64,000 nucleotides of DNA, taken from assembly GCF_000024865.1 (NCBI RefSeq), contig NC_013595.1, positions 3,410,001 to 3,474,000 on the forward strand. Reading direction: 5' to 3'. The stretch is from Streptosporangium roseum DSM 43021 (GTDB lineage Bacteria; Actinomycetota; Actinomycetes; Streptosporangiales; Streptosporangiaceae). Position numbers and translations under genes: made by a program. Below the pieces are notes generated by a model, which was not told where the DNA came from, made no database searches, and was given only the letters and a program-made list of their open reading frames with translations. This document shows, piece by piece, positions 9,111 to 17,327 of this stretch (position 1 is its first letter; every line of letters starts with the position of its first letter).

Positions 9111-9143
9111 CCCTTCCGGCCACCGCTCCGGTGTGAACGATCA

Positions 9144-9213
9144 CTCGAAGAACGGCGCTCGAAGAACGGCGCTCGAAGAACGGCGCTTGAAGTCCGGCGC
9201 TCGAAGAACGGCC
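9144..9213. repeat. 14-bp tandem repeat, five units
   Basis: Units at 9144, 9158, 9172, 9186 and 9200. Units 1-3 are identical (CTCGAAGAACGGCG), unit 4 differs at three positions and unit 5 at the last base. It lies immediately downstream of the glucanase gene. The 14-bp period would not keep a reading frame, consistent with a non-coding repeat. Confidence 0.9.
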
Positions 9214-9268
9214 GGCCATGTGGCGTGCTTCCCGGGTGGACCACCGGGGGAGCACGCTCATGGCCGGC
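9211..9268 (+). terminator. large imperfect hairpin after the glucanase gene
   Basis: GCCGGCCATG at 9211-9220 pairs perfectly with CATGGCCGGC at 9259-9268, and the inner stretches continue to pair with a few mismatches (CGTGCT/AGCACG, then CCC/GGG). There is no U-run, which is usual for actinomycete terminators. It is the first strong stem after the stop codon at 9110. Confidence 0.55.
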
Positions 9269-9520
9269 CGCATCGACCGTGACGGTCCCGCCGCCGCGAC
9301 CGGTCACCCACGCGCCTCCCACCGGACGGCGGGCTCGTCATGGTCCGGCCGTCGCCCGCGCGCTGCGCGGGTGATCTTCCTTGCCGGGGCGGGGGAGCGC
9401 GGAAACGCCGGGGCCCTGCGCGGATGGGCCACGATGTGTGTGGGAGTGGGGCAGGACGCGCCGGGCTGGAGGCCCGGGGCCGGCCCTTCGGCCTCCGTGA
9501 CACGAAAGCAGGAGCAGAAC

Positions 9521-10279
9521 ATGAGTCGCTTCACTGGCAAGGTCGCCGTCGTCACCGGCGCGGCCCAGGGCATCGGCGCCGCGATCGCCGCCCGCCTCGC
9601 CGAGGAGGGCGCGGCCGTGGCGGTCGTCGACCTCACCGCCGAGAGGGCGCAGGCCACCGTCGACGCCATCACCGCCAAGGGCGGCCTCGCCCGCGCCTAC
9701 GGTTGCGACGTCGCCGTCAAGCCGGAGGTCGAGGCCGTGTTCGAGCGGGTGGCGGCCGAGCTGAACGGGCTGCACATCCTGGTGAACAACGCGGGCATCA
9801 CCCGCGACAACCTCTTCTTCAAGATGTCGGCCGAGGACTGGAGCTCGGTGCTCACCGTCAACCTCACCAGTGCCTTCAACTGCAGCCAGGCCGCGCAGAA
9901 GGTCATGGTGGCCCAGAGATACGGGAAGATCGTCAGTCTGAGCAGCCGTTCGGCCCTCGGCAACCGGGGGCAGGCCAACTACGCCGCGGCCAAGGCCGGC
10001 ATCCAGGGGCTCACCGCGACGCTGGCGATCGAGCTGGGGCCGTACAACATCAACGTCAACGCGGTGGCGCCGGGATACATCGCGACCCCCATGACCGCGG
10101 CGACCGCCGAGCGTGTCGGCTCCTCCGCCGAGGAGCACCAGAAGGCGGCCGCCGAGCGGACGCCGCTGCGCCGGGTGGGGACGCCCGAGGAGGTGGCGTC
10201 GGTGGTCGCCTTCCTGGCCAGTGAGGACGCCTCCTATGTCAGCGGTCAGACCATCTACATCAACGGCGGCGCCCGCTGA
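9521..10279 (+). CDS. FabG-like 3-oxoacyl-[ACP] reductase (SDR)
   Basis: 252 residues, classical short-chain dehydrogenase/reductase. Seen: the nucleotide-binding TGAAQGIG at 12-19, NNAG at 89-92, Asn114, catalytic Ser141/142 with Tyr154 and Lys158 (YAAAK), and PGYIATPM after the sixth strand. This is the FabG layout, reducing a 3-oxoacyl thioester with NAD(P)H in fatty-acid or polyketide synthesis or a related catabolic step. The ATG at 9521 is chosen over upstream in-frame starts because AGGAG precedes it and the SDR fold begins there. It is monocistronic with a terminator downstream, so it is more likely an accessory SDR than the housekeeping FabG. Confidence 0.85.
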   Translation: MSRFTGKVAVVTGAAQGIGAAIAARLAEEGAAVAVVDLTAERAQATVDAITAKGGLARAYGCDVAVKPEVEAVFERVAAELNGLHILVNNAGITRDNLFFKMSAEDWSSVLTVNLTSAFNCSQAAQKVMVAQRYGKIVSLSSRSALGNRGQANYAAAKAGIQGLTATLAIELGPYNINVNAVAPGYIATPMTAATAERVGSSAEEHQKAAAERTPLRRVGTPEEVASVVAFLASEDASYVSGQTIYINGGAR

Positions 10280-10648
10280 GCGCCGGCGACGCATGAGGCG
10301 CGGTGGACCCTGTCCTCCCGTAGATCTGTGCGACCTGTGCGTCGCCGTCGGGCGGTCATGGTGAGGTCCCGTCGGGAGGTCTTTCCGGCGTCGTACGTCG
10401 TAGCGGGGTGTCGGTTCCCGGGACCGGGCGGGCGCCCGGGGCCGGGGTCCCGGCTCCCGGCCGGCTCAACGAACCGGCCGGGAGCGCGACCCGGTCCGTC
10501 AGCCCGAACGGCTCGCCGGCAAGAAGGGCACCCTGGTCCGACCCAGCCGGCGACCTGCCGCCTGACCGCTTCCCGCACTCGCGGCCTCATCCCACGATCA
10601 CCGGCTGAGGGCCGCTGCCGCCTGCCCGTCCGAGGTCCGGTTTCCGGG
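10280..10648. other. non-coding gap between convergent genes
   Basis: The reductase and the AraC gene converge here. Apart from the hairpin at 10453-10485 I see no gene-like frame; the open frames are G/C-rich shadows. Confidence 0.5.
10453..10485. terminator. 12-bp perfect stem-loop
   Basis: GCTCCCGGCCGG pairs perfectly with CCGGCCGGGAGC across a 9-base loop. It lies in the gap between convergent genes and can serve either strand. Confidence 0.6.
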
Positions 10649-11485
10649 TCAGATCGAGGTCCGTCGGCCGCCGGGTCCGGGTGAGCCGCCGGCCGGATCG
10701 AGGGTTTCGCGCAGGGCGCGTCTCGGGGCGGTCGCGGTGGGCGACAGCGCGCGGTGGGTGCCGGGGGTGTGGCCGAAGGCCCGGCGGAAGACGTCGATGA
10801 AGGCGCTGCTGGATGCCCAGCCGCATCGGTGGGCCACGGCTGTGACCGGGGTGTCCTCGGCCAGCAGGAGCAGGGCGTAGTGCAGGCGCAGCTGGGTGCG
10901 CCATTGCGGGAAGCTCATGCCGAGTTCGGCTCTGCAGAGCCGGGTCAGGGTGCGGTCGCTCACGCCGGCCACGGCACCGAGTCGCGCCAGGGTCCGGTTG
11001 TCGGCCGGGTTGTCGCGGAGGATCGCGCACACCGCGACCAGGCGCGGGTCTCGGGCGGCGGGCACGTGGACGGGCTGCTGGGCGGAGTGGCGGAGCCGGT
11101 CGAGCAGGACGGCCCGCAGGCGGCGGCGTTCGGCGGTGAGGTCGGCGGGCTGCTCGGTGTAGGTGATGATCAGCTCGCGCAGCAGCGGGCCGACGCTGAT
11201 GACCGCGGGCTGGTCCAGGCGCAGCGGGTTGTCCTTCACCGGCAGTCCCACCAGGTGGAGGTCGGTGTCGCCGTAGGCGCGATGCTCATGGACGGTTCCG
11301 GCCGGGATCCAGATCGCCCGGATGGCGGGGGCGATCCAGCTGCCCGCGTCGGTGGTGACCGACAGCACGCCGCGGCCGGCGTAGACGATCTGGTTCTCGT
11401 CGTGCCAGTGAGCGTCGATTCCGGCGCCGGCGGGCAGGGGGCGGAGACCTGTGCTCGCACGCGGATTATGGCGGATTTCCGACAT
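10649..11485 (-). CDS. AraC-family regulator with N-terminal cupin (NimR-like)
   Basis: 278 residues. The N-terminal half is a cupin sensor domain (GAGIDAHWHDENQIVYAGRG, with the metal/ligand-type HWH, then AIWIPAGTVHEHRAYGD). The C-terminal half (about 155-250) has the two AraC helix-turn-helices: LARLGAVAGVSDRTLTRLC and VAHRCGWASSSAFIDVFRRAFGHTPG. It faces the aminotransferase gene across a 292-bp gap holding a 30-bp triplicated repeat, so it is a natural candidate regulator of that gene (inference). The ligand is unknown. Confidence 0.85.
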   Translation of the reverse strand: MSEIRHNPRASTGLRPLPAGAGIDAHWHDENQIVYAGRGVLSVTTDAGSWIAPAIRAIWIPAGTVHEHRAYGDTDLHLVGLPVKDNPLRLDQPAVISVGPLLRELIITYTEQPADLTAERRRLRAVLLDRLRHSAQQPVHVPAARDPRLVAVCAILRDNPADNRTLARLGAVAGVSDRTLTRLCRAELGMSFPQWRTQLRLHYALLLLAEDTPVTAVAHRCGWASSSAFIDVFRRAFGHTPGTHRALSPTATAPRRALRETLDPAGGSPGPGGRRTSI

Positions 11486-11594
11486 TAATTGTCATTTTAT
11501 CGGAAGCGGAACGGGCTCCGCGGCACCGATCATCGAGGAGTGACGGCAGACCAACCCCTGGGATCACTTGCCGGTCATCGGGGCGCGCCGGACT

Positions 11595-11684
11595 CCTGCC
11601 CGGAAGATCGGCGGGGTTCCCGGGCCTGCCCGGAAGATCGGCGGGGTTCCCGGGCCTGCCCGGAAGATCGGCGGGGTTCCCGGG
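11595..11684. repeat. 30-bp direct repeat, three exact units
   Basis: Three adjacent identical 30-bp units begin at 11595, 11625 and 11655. Each contains CCCGGAAGATCGGCGG followed by GGTTCCCGGG, an imperfect dyad (CCCGGAA against TTCCCGGG). They lie between the divergent AraC and aminotransferase genes. A period close to three helical turns would put each unit on the same face of the DNA. Confidence 0.9.
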
Positions 11685-11777
11685 CCGGAGATCCCGTCAA
11701 CGCGCCGACGACGCGTCGAACGACGCCGTCCCCGGCCGCCGCCGTCATATCCCTGCGAAGACCTTCAGGAGCTCACC

Positions 11778-12923
11778 ATGGGCAACCTCTCGATCCCCCC
11801 TCTTGCGGAGCTGAGGAAGCGCCGGAGCGCGAAATGGCGTACCTTCCCGGACGACGTCCTGCCCCTTCCGGTCGCGGAGATGGACTTCCCGCTGGCGGAG
11901 CCGGTCGCCAGGGCCCTTCACGAGGCGGTTGACCGGTCGGACACCGGCTACGCGGCACCGACCCGTGACCTCGCGGACGCGGTCAGCGCCTACGCCCGGC
12001 GCGCCTGGGACTGGAGGATCGACGCCGACGATGTGCGCACCGTCGCCGACGTCGGAATCGGCATCGTCGAGACGCTGCGCCGCGTCGTCGGCGCCGGAGA
12101 CCGCGTGGTGATCAGCCCGCCGGTGTACGAGCCGTTCTCCTGGTGGGTACGCGAGGTCGGGGCCCATGTCGTCGAGGCGCCGCTGGCCGGGGGACCGCTG
12201 GGATGGCGGCTCGACCTGGACGCCCTGGAACGCGCCTTCGCCGGCCATGCCACCGCGTATGTGCTGTGCAACCCGCACAATCCCGTCGGCCTTGTGCACC
12301 GGCGCGAGGACCTGGTCGCGCTCGCCGAGCTGGCCGACAGGTACGGCGTCTACGTGCTGTCCGACGAGATCCACGCCCCGCTCGTCCTGCCGGGGGCCGA
12401 GTTCGTCCCCTTCCTGTCGGTATCGGATGAGGCGAGGCGCTGGGGGTTCTCGTTCCTGTCCGCCAGCAAGGGCTGGAACCTGGCCGGGCTCAAGGCGGCC
12501 ACCGTCATCACCGCAGGCCCGGTGCCGAAACGGCACGTCGACCGCCTGTCGCCGCACTCGCTCTACCGCACCGGGCACCTCGGAGTGCTCGCCACGGTGG
12601 CCGCGTTCAACCACGGTGATCAATGGCTCGCCGAGGTCCTGGACGTCCTCGACCGCAACCGGAGACTGCTGGACGAGCTGCTGGCGAAACTGCTCCCCGG
12701 CGTCCACTACGGGCAACCGCAGGCGGGCTTTCTGGCCTGGATCGACTTCCGCGCCCTCGGCTGGGGCGGCGACCCCGCCGAACACATCCTCGCCGCCGCC
12801 AGGGTCGCTCTGAACGCCGGACACCGCTACGGCGATGCGGGCATCGGATTCGCGAGGCTGAACTTCGGCTGCTCGCCGCAGACGCTCACCGAAGCCGTCA
12901 CCCGTATCGCCGCCGCCCGCTGA
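11778..12923 (+). CDS. MalY/PatB-type PLP aminotransferase, C-S lyase candidate
   Basis: 381 residues, fold type I PLP enzyme. Family marks: PLPVAEMDFPLAEPV at the N-terminus, YAAP, NPHNPVG in mid-protein, DEIHAPL (the PLP-pyridine Asp), and SASKGWNLAGLKAA containing the Schiff-base lysine. This combination with W-N-L-A-G is typical of the MalY/PatB group, many of which cleave cystathionine or other cysteine S-conjugates, releasing thiol, pyruvate and ammonia. The ATG has AGGAG 6 bases upstream; in-frame sequence further up is only the 30-bp repeat. Probably controlled by the divergent AraC protein. Confidence 0.82.
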   Translation: MGNLSIPPLAELRKRRSAKWRTFPDDVLPLPVAEMDFPLAEPVARALHEAVDRSDTGYAAPTRDLADAVSAYARRAWDWRIDADDVRTVADVGIGIVETLRRVVGAGDRVVISPPVYEPFSWWVREVGAHVVEAPLAGGPLGWRLDLDALERAFAGHATAYVLCNPHNPVGLVHRREDLVALAELADRYGVYVLSDEIHAPLVLPGAEFVPFLSVSDEARRWGFSFLSASKGWNLAGLKAATVITAGPVPKRHVDRLSPHSLYRTGHLGVLATVAAFNHGDQWLAEVLDVLDRNRRLLDELLAKLLPGVHYGQPQAGFLAWIDFRALGWGGDPAEHILAAARVALNAGHRYGDAGIGFARLNFGCSPQTLTEAVTRIAAAR

Positions 12924-13084
12924 GAAGCCTCAAGGGCTCGCACGGGCGGAGGGCCCCCGCGTCTCCGCAAAAATCATGAAATATCACCTGATTGGTTATG
13001 TGGGGTCATTCCGGGCGAGGTGCTCGGGGCCGCGGCGATGACCGGCGGGGAGCTCGATCCCGGTGGGACGGGGCGCGGCCGGTC

Positions 13085-14761
13085 TCAGCGGGGACGGAGC
13101 ATCGACACGATCGACCTGAACTCCGGCTCCCTGGTCTCGGCGCCGGGCATGGGCGCGTAGGCCCAGATCAGATGGCGCACCTCAGGGAACTGGCCATCCA
13201 TGACCAGGCTCAGTGCCCGCAGGTCCAGCTCCTGGTCCATGGCCGTGCCCCGTTCGACGTGCTGGCGCAGGTGCTCGTGCGCCGTCTCGGCGGTGAATGT
13301 CTCCAGATAGAGCGTCGGCTCCTCCATGTCCTGGAAGATGCTCCACATCGTGGCCCCGGTGCGCCGCCGGGCCCGGCCGATCTGCCGCATCACCTCCAGG
13401 AACGCCTCGGCGTTCTCCGGGCTGACCCGCCATTCGACCACGACCAGCAGCGGCCCCCTGCCGTGCTGCAGGTCGTCGGGCGGCTCGGGGTAGTGGCTGA
13501 CCTGGCTCATGTCGAAGTGCTCGGTCGGCAGCGGCACGCGCGACACGCCGATCGGCGTGCTCAGGATGAGCAGGGCGGCCGGGAGCAGGAAGGCCGCCTG
13601 CAGGGTCAGCGCGTCGGCGACCACTCCCCACACCAGCGACCCCACCGCCTGCCCGCCCATGAACACCAGCTGGTAGTAGGCCAGCGACCGCGCGCGGGCC
13701 CACTCCGGGAGCAGGAGCTGGGCCGAGGCGCTCAGCGTCGACAGCACGGTGATCCAGGCCAGACCCGCCACCACCAGGGCGGCGAGGACGATCGGCATGC
13801 TCTCGACCGTGCCGATGACGGTCATCGCCAGGGCGTAGCAGGTCGTCGAACCGGCCACGAGCGTGTTCGGTCCCGCCCGCCCGCGGACGACGGGGAGCGC
13901 GAACGCGCCGATGACGGCGCCGGAGCCGACACCGGCCAGCAGCAGTCCGTAGCCCCCGGCGCCCAGCCCGAGGGGACCGCGGGCGAGGGCGGGCAGGAGG
14001 GCCCACATCCCGCTGGCGCAGAGGGTGAAGACCACCGAGCACCACAGGACCGAGGCGAACTCCGGGGCGCTGCGGACGTAGCGCGCGCCCGCGCGGATCG
14101 CGTCGCGGATGTGCTCCGCGCCCAGGGGGCGGTGGTCGGGCGGCCGCTTCCAGACGTACAGCACCAGCGTGACGCCGAAGAGGGACAGCGCGTTGAGGGC
14201 GAACGTCGCCTCCGGCCCCGCGAGGGTGATGAGCACGCCGCCGAGCGCGGGCCCGACGGCCCGCGCCACGTTGCCGTTCGCGCCGTTGAGCAGCGCGGCC
14301 TGCGGGATCTCGTCCAGCCTGACGAGTTCCGGCTGGATGGCCTGGAAGGTGGGCACGGCGAAGGCCTGACCGACGGCCATCGCGCCGGTCAGCACGAGCA
14401 GAAGCGCCGGCGTCGTGGCCTCGGCGGCGGTGAGCGCCGCGAGGGCCGCCGCGCCGGTGAAGGTGATCACCTGGCTGGTCAGCAGCAGGCGGCGCCGGTC
14501 GAGGATGTCGCCCAGCGCGCCGGCGGGGACGACGAGCAGGAAGATCGGGAGCGTGGCGGCGGTCTGCACGAGGGCGATGTCCAGCGCGTCGCCGCCCAGG
14601 TCGCCCATGAGCCACTGCGCGCCGACGGTCTGCATCCACGTCCCCGTGTTGGACACGAGCTGGGCGATCCACAGCGCGCGGAACAGGCGGTGACGCAGGG
14701 GAGCCCACATCGCCTTGGACGGTGGGACACCCCTTGGTTGCTCCAGTGGTGGCTGGCTCAT
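13085..14761 (-). CDS. MFS exporter (MFS_3/EntS-like) with C-terminal ferredoxin-like domain
   Basis: 558 residues. Residues about 15-425 give 10-12 membrane helices with the MFS motif A region (GALGDILDRRRLLL) and the NGANGNVARAVGPALGG signature of the EntS-like group of drug and siderophore exporters. The last 120 residues are soluble: LLVVVEWRVSPENAEAFLEVM, then RRTGATMWSIFQDMEEPTLYLETFTAETAHEHLRQHVERG. This resembles antibiotic-biosynthesis-monooxygenase/Dabb-type alpha-beta barrels. Such fused tails occur in this MFS group; their role is unknown. Substrate cannot be read from sequence. Confidence 0.85.
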   Translation of the reverse strand: MSQPPLEQPRGVPPSKAMWAPLRHRLFRALWIAQLVSNTGTWMQTVGAQWLMGDLGGDALDIALVQTAATLPIFLLVVPAGALGDILDRRRLLLTSQVITFTGAAALAALTAAEATTPALLLVLTGAMAVGQAFAVPTFQAIQPELVRLDEIPQAALLNGANGNVARAVGPALGGVLITLAGPEATFALNALSLFGVTLVLYVWKRPPDHRPLGAEHIRDAIRAGARYVRSAPEFASVLWCSVVFTLCASGMWALLPALARGPLGLGAGGYGLLLAGVGSGAVIGAFALPVVRGRAGPNTLVAGSTTCYALAMTVIGTVESMPIVLAALVVAGLAWITVLSTLSASAQLLLPEWARARSLAYYQLVFMGGQAVGSLVWGVVADALTLQAAFLLPAALLILSTPIGVSRVPLPTEHFDMSQVSHYPEPPDDLQHGRGPLLVVVEWRVSPENAEAFLEVMRQIGRARRRTGATMWSIFQDMEEPTLYLETFTAETAHEHLRQHVERGTAMDQELDLRALSLVMDGQFPEVRHLIWAYAPMPGAETREPEFRSIVSMLRPR

Positions 14762-14854
14762 CCCTGGTGCTTCCCCGGTTCGCTCGGTCCGGACCCGGCC
14801 CGCGCGGTCCTGGACCCGGTGGGCTCCGCCCCCGGCTCCCCGCGTGGCCGGGCC

Positions 14855-14991
14855 GCGGACGGGTGGGTACGGCCTGTGCGGCCGGCTGGACGAGTGGGCG
14901 CGACGGCCTGTGCGGCCGGGCGCCGGACGGGTGGGTGCGGCCTGTGCGGCCGGGCTCCGGACGGATGTCCGCGGGGCCTACGCGGCCGGGC
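14855..14991. repeat. degenerate repeat of about 33-37 bp, four copies
   Basis: Four imperfect copies of GGACGGGTGGGTGCGGCC followed by TGTGCGGCCGGGC, running from the gap after the MFS start codon into the last codons of the pyruvyl transferase gene (stop at 14978). Copies differ by small insertions and substitutions. Confidence 0.6.
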
Positions 14992-16129
14992 CCCAGACGG
15001 TGGTGCGCGGTGAGATGATGTCGAGCTGGGACAGGAAGTGCTCCGCCGTCGCGGCGGCGCGGGCACGCAGGGCCGGGGTGCGGGCGTTGATCCGCTCGGT
15101 GTGCGCGGGCCGTTCGTCCCATACCCGGTCGACCTCCGCCAGCAGCGGTCCTGCGGCCTCCCTGACGACCCCGCTGAGAGCGGGCGCCCCCAGCTGCTGG
15201 GCGAAGTCGAAGACCTTGCCGGCGTAGGGCAGTGGCAGCAACGGCACGCCCTGCAGCGCGGCGAAGATCAGGAAGTGCAGGCGCATGCCGACCACGAGGT
15301 CCAGGTGCCGTACCAGGCCGAGGATCTGCCGCGGCCGGTAGTTGCCGTGCAGCACGCGGCAGCGGTCGGCGGCGCTCATGTGGGACAGCACCGCGTGCGA
15401 GTGCCGGATGTCGTCACGTTCCATCGGGACGAAGACGACGTAGGCGTCGAGCCGGCGGACCAGGAAGTCTCCGACGTGCGCGAGGAGCTCGTGGTAGCCC
15501 TGCGAGTCCAGGTGCTCGGCGGCGCGGCCGGGCTCGCGCACGCTCATGCCGACCAGCCGTTCCCCCTCCGGCACCCCCTCGGCGCGGAGCAGGTCGTGGC
15601 CGAACTCCTCCTGTTCGAGCAGGAGCGCGGGATCGGCGGTGACCGTGATCGTGCTCATCACCCCGGCCTCCTCCAGGACCAGCCTGGACTCCTCGTCGCG
15701 GACGGTGATCGTGGTGGTGGCCGTGAGGGTCTCCCGCACCATCATGCAGTCCAGGCGGTCGGTGAGCGGCCCGGCGCCCAGCGCGTAGGTGAAGACCGGG
15801 ACGTTCTGCTCCTGGGCGAGCCGGACCAGCCTCAGGTAGCGGCGGGCCTCGGTGTCGTAGAGGATGCCTCCACCGCCGAGGACCATCACGTCCAGGCGGC
15901 TCACGATCTGTGAGGCCGGCTCGCGGCTGACCCCCTCCCACCCGACCACGTCGACGCCCTCGTGGTGGATGCGGGTGTGTTCGGGGGACCGGGAGAACAC
16001 CACCGTCGAGGCATCCGGGCGTCCTTTCCGGATGCTGCTGAGGATGCTGGTGAGGATGGCCTCGTCCCCTACGTTGCGGCCACCGTACGAGCCCAGGAGC
16101 CCGATGGTCGGCCCGCGAGGTTTGCTCAT
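14978..16129 (-). CDS. polysaccharide pyruvyl transferase family protein
   Basis: 383 residues. N-terminal PTIGLLGSYGGRNVGDEAILTSIL is the start of the pyruvyl-transferase domain. Further marks are VMVLGGGGILYD, TYALGAGPLTD, ITVRDEESRLVLEEAGV, VTADPALLL and, late, DLVVGMRLHFLIFAALQGVPLLPLPY, the conserved G-x-R-L/H-x-L/H signature. Such enzymes add ketal-pyruvate from phosphoenolpyruvate to sugars of exopolysaccharide or cell-wall polymers (CsaB/CpsM family). ATG 16129 is chosen because AAGGGG lies just upstream and the domain starts there; the in-frame extension to 16381 is not protein-like. No glycan-synthesis genes are nearby. Confidence 0.85.
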   Translation of the reverse strand: MSKPRGPTIGLLGSYGGRNVGDEAILTSILSSIRKGRPDASTVVFSRSPEHTRIHHEGVDVVGWEGVSREPASQIVSRLDVMVLGGGGILYDTEARRYLRLVRLAQEQNVPVFTYALGAGPLTDRLDCMMVRETLTATTTITVRDEESRLVLEEAGVMSTITVTADPALLLEQEEFGHDLLRAEGVPEGERLVGMSVREPGRAAEHLDSQGYHELLAHVGDFLVRRLDAYVVFVPMERDDIRHSHAVLSHMSAADRCRVLHGNYRPRQILGLVRHLDLVVGMRLHFLIFAALQGVPLLPLPYAGKVFDFAQQLGAPALSGVVREAAGPLLAEVDRVWDERPAHTERINARTPALRARAAATAEHFLSQLDIISPRTTVWGPAA

Positions 16130-16358
16130 ATTCACCCCTTTTTTCCTTTTTCGGATGTTCTGTACCCATATGGCGATTTGCGTATCCCACCCCGGGCCGG
16201 TTCTCTCGCCGTGGGCGGCCTCCCGTGCCGGCGGGTCACGGGGTGACGCGGAGCACGAGCTCGCCCCGGCCCGTGTCCATGACATGCGCCGTGGGAGGGC
16301 GCGGCAAACGCGCTGCCGGGCGGACGGCGGACAGCGGGAACGGTAGTAACTTCGACCC

Positions 16359-17291
16359 ATGCGACTGGGTGTTCTCGACATTGGTTCTAATACGGTGCAT
16401 CTGCTGGTGATGGACGCCCACCGGGGGGCTCGGCCGCTGCCCGCCTACTCCCACAAGGAGGAGTTGAGGCTCTCCGAGCACATGGAGGAGGGGAACCGGC
16501 TCTCCGAGCAGGGGGCCGCGCGGTTGCGGGAGTTCGTCGAGAAGGCCCTGCGGCTCGCCGAGGACAAGGGGGTCGAGGACCTCATGGCCTTCGCGACCTC
16601 CGCGGTCAGGGAGGCGGTCAACGGCGAGGAGGTGCTCGGCCGGATCAAGGCCGGCTCCGGGGCCGACATCGAGGTGCTGTCCGGCCAGGACGAGGCGAGG
16701 CTGACGTTCCTGGCCGTGCGGCGGTGGTTCGGGTGGTCGTCGGGACGGCTGCTGGTGCTGGACATCGGCGGCGGGTCGCTGGAGATCGCCTCGGGGATCG
16801 ACGAGCAGCCGGACGTGGCGGTGTCGCTGCCGCTGGGGGCCGGACGGCTCACCCGTGACTGGTTCACCGCCGACCCGCCCCCGGCCGACGAGGTGCGCGC
16901 GCTGCGCAGGCACGTGCGTGCGGAGATCGCCCGCACGGTGGGCGAGGTGGCACGGTACGGCCAGGCCACCCACGCGGTGGCCACGTCCAAGACGTTCAGG
17001 CAGCTCGCGAGGATCGCCGGGGCCGCGCCCTCGCACGAGGGCACGGCCGTCCGCCGGGTGCTCAGGCACGCCGATCTGACCGAGTGGACGGAGCGGCTGG
17101 TCAAGATGGAGGCGGGGGAGCGGGCGGGGCTGCCCGGGGTGTCGGACGGGCGGGCGCCGCAGCTGCCGGCCGGGGCGATCGTCGCGGACGCCACGATGGA
17201 CCTGTTCGGGGTGGGGGAGCTGGAGGTGTGCCCGTGGGCGCTGCGCGAGGGGGTCATCCTGCGCAGGCTGGACGCCATGCCGGAAGGCTAG
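16359..17291 (+). CDS. ppx: Ppx/GppA phosphatase family protein
   Basis: 310 residues, actin-like ATPase fold. The first phosphate loop is LGVLDIGSNTVHLLVMD at the very N-terminus; the second is LVLDIGGGSLEIASG at about 128-142; both have the expected glycines and acidic residues. Also seen: VEDLMAFATSAVREAVNGEE and VLSGQDEARLTF. Members hydrolyse inorganic polyphosphate from the chain end or the guanosine pentaphosphate alarmone. At about 310 residues it lacks the C-terminal HD-like domain of the long E. coli enzyme, as usual for actinobacteria. The ATG follows a weak Shine-Dalgarno. The DUF1206 gene follows in the same direction after about 35 bp. Confidence 0.87.
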   Translation: MRLGVLDIGSNTVHLLVMDAHRGARPLPAYSHKEELRLSEHMEEGNRLSEQGAARLREFVEKALRLAEDKGVEDLMAFATSAVREAVNGEEVLGRIKAGSGADIEVLSGQDEARLTFLAVRRWFGWSSGRLLVLDIGGGSLEIASGIDEQPDVAVSLPLGAGRLTRDWFTADPPPADEVRALRRHVRAEIARTVGEVARYGQATHAVATSKTFRQLARIAGAAPSHEGTAVRRVLRHADLTEWTERLVKMEAGERAGLPGVSDGRAPQLPAGAIVADATMDLFGVGELEVCPWALREGVILRRLDAMPEG

Positions 17292-17327
17292 GTTTACCTC
17301 CTCTTTGCCAGGTAAGAGCGCGTGGTT

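Noticed and set aside
11595..11684. CRISPR array
   Set aside because: The units are directly adjacent with no spacers and there are no cas genes in the window.
12992..15013. 673-codon plus-strand frame opposite the MFS exporter
   Set aside because: Composition is Arg/Gly/Gln-rich without any motif; the minus strand encodes a clear MFS protein.
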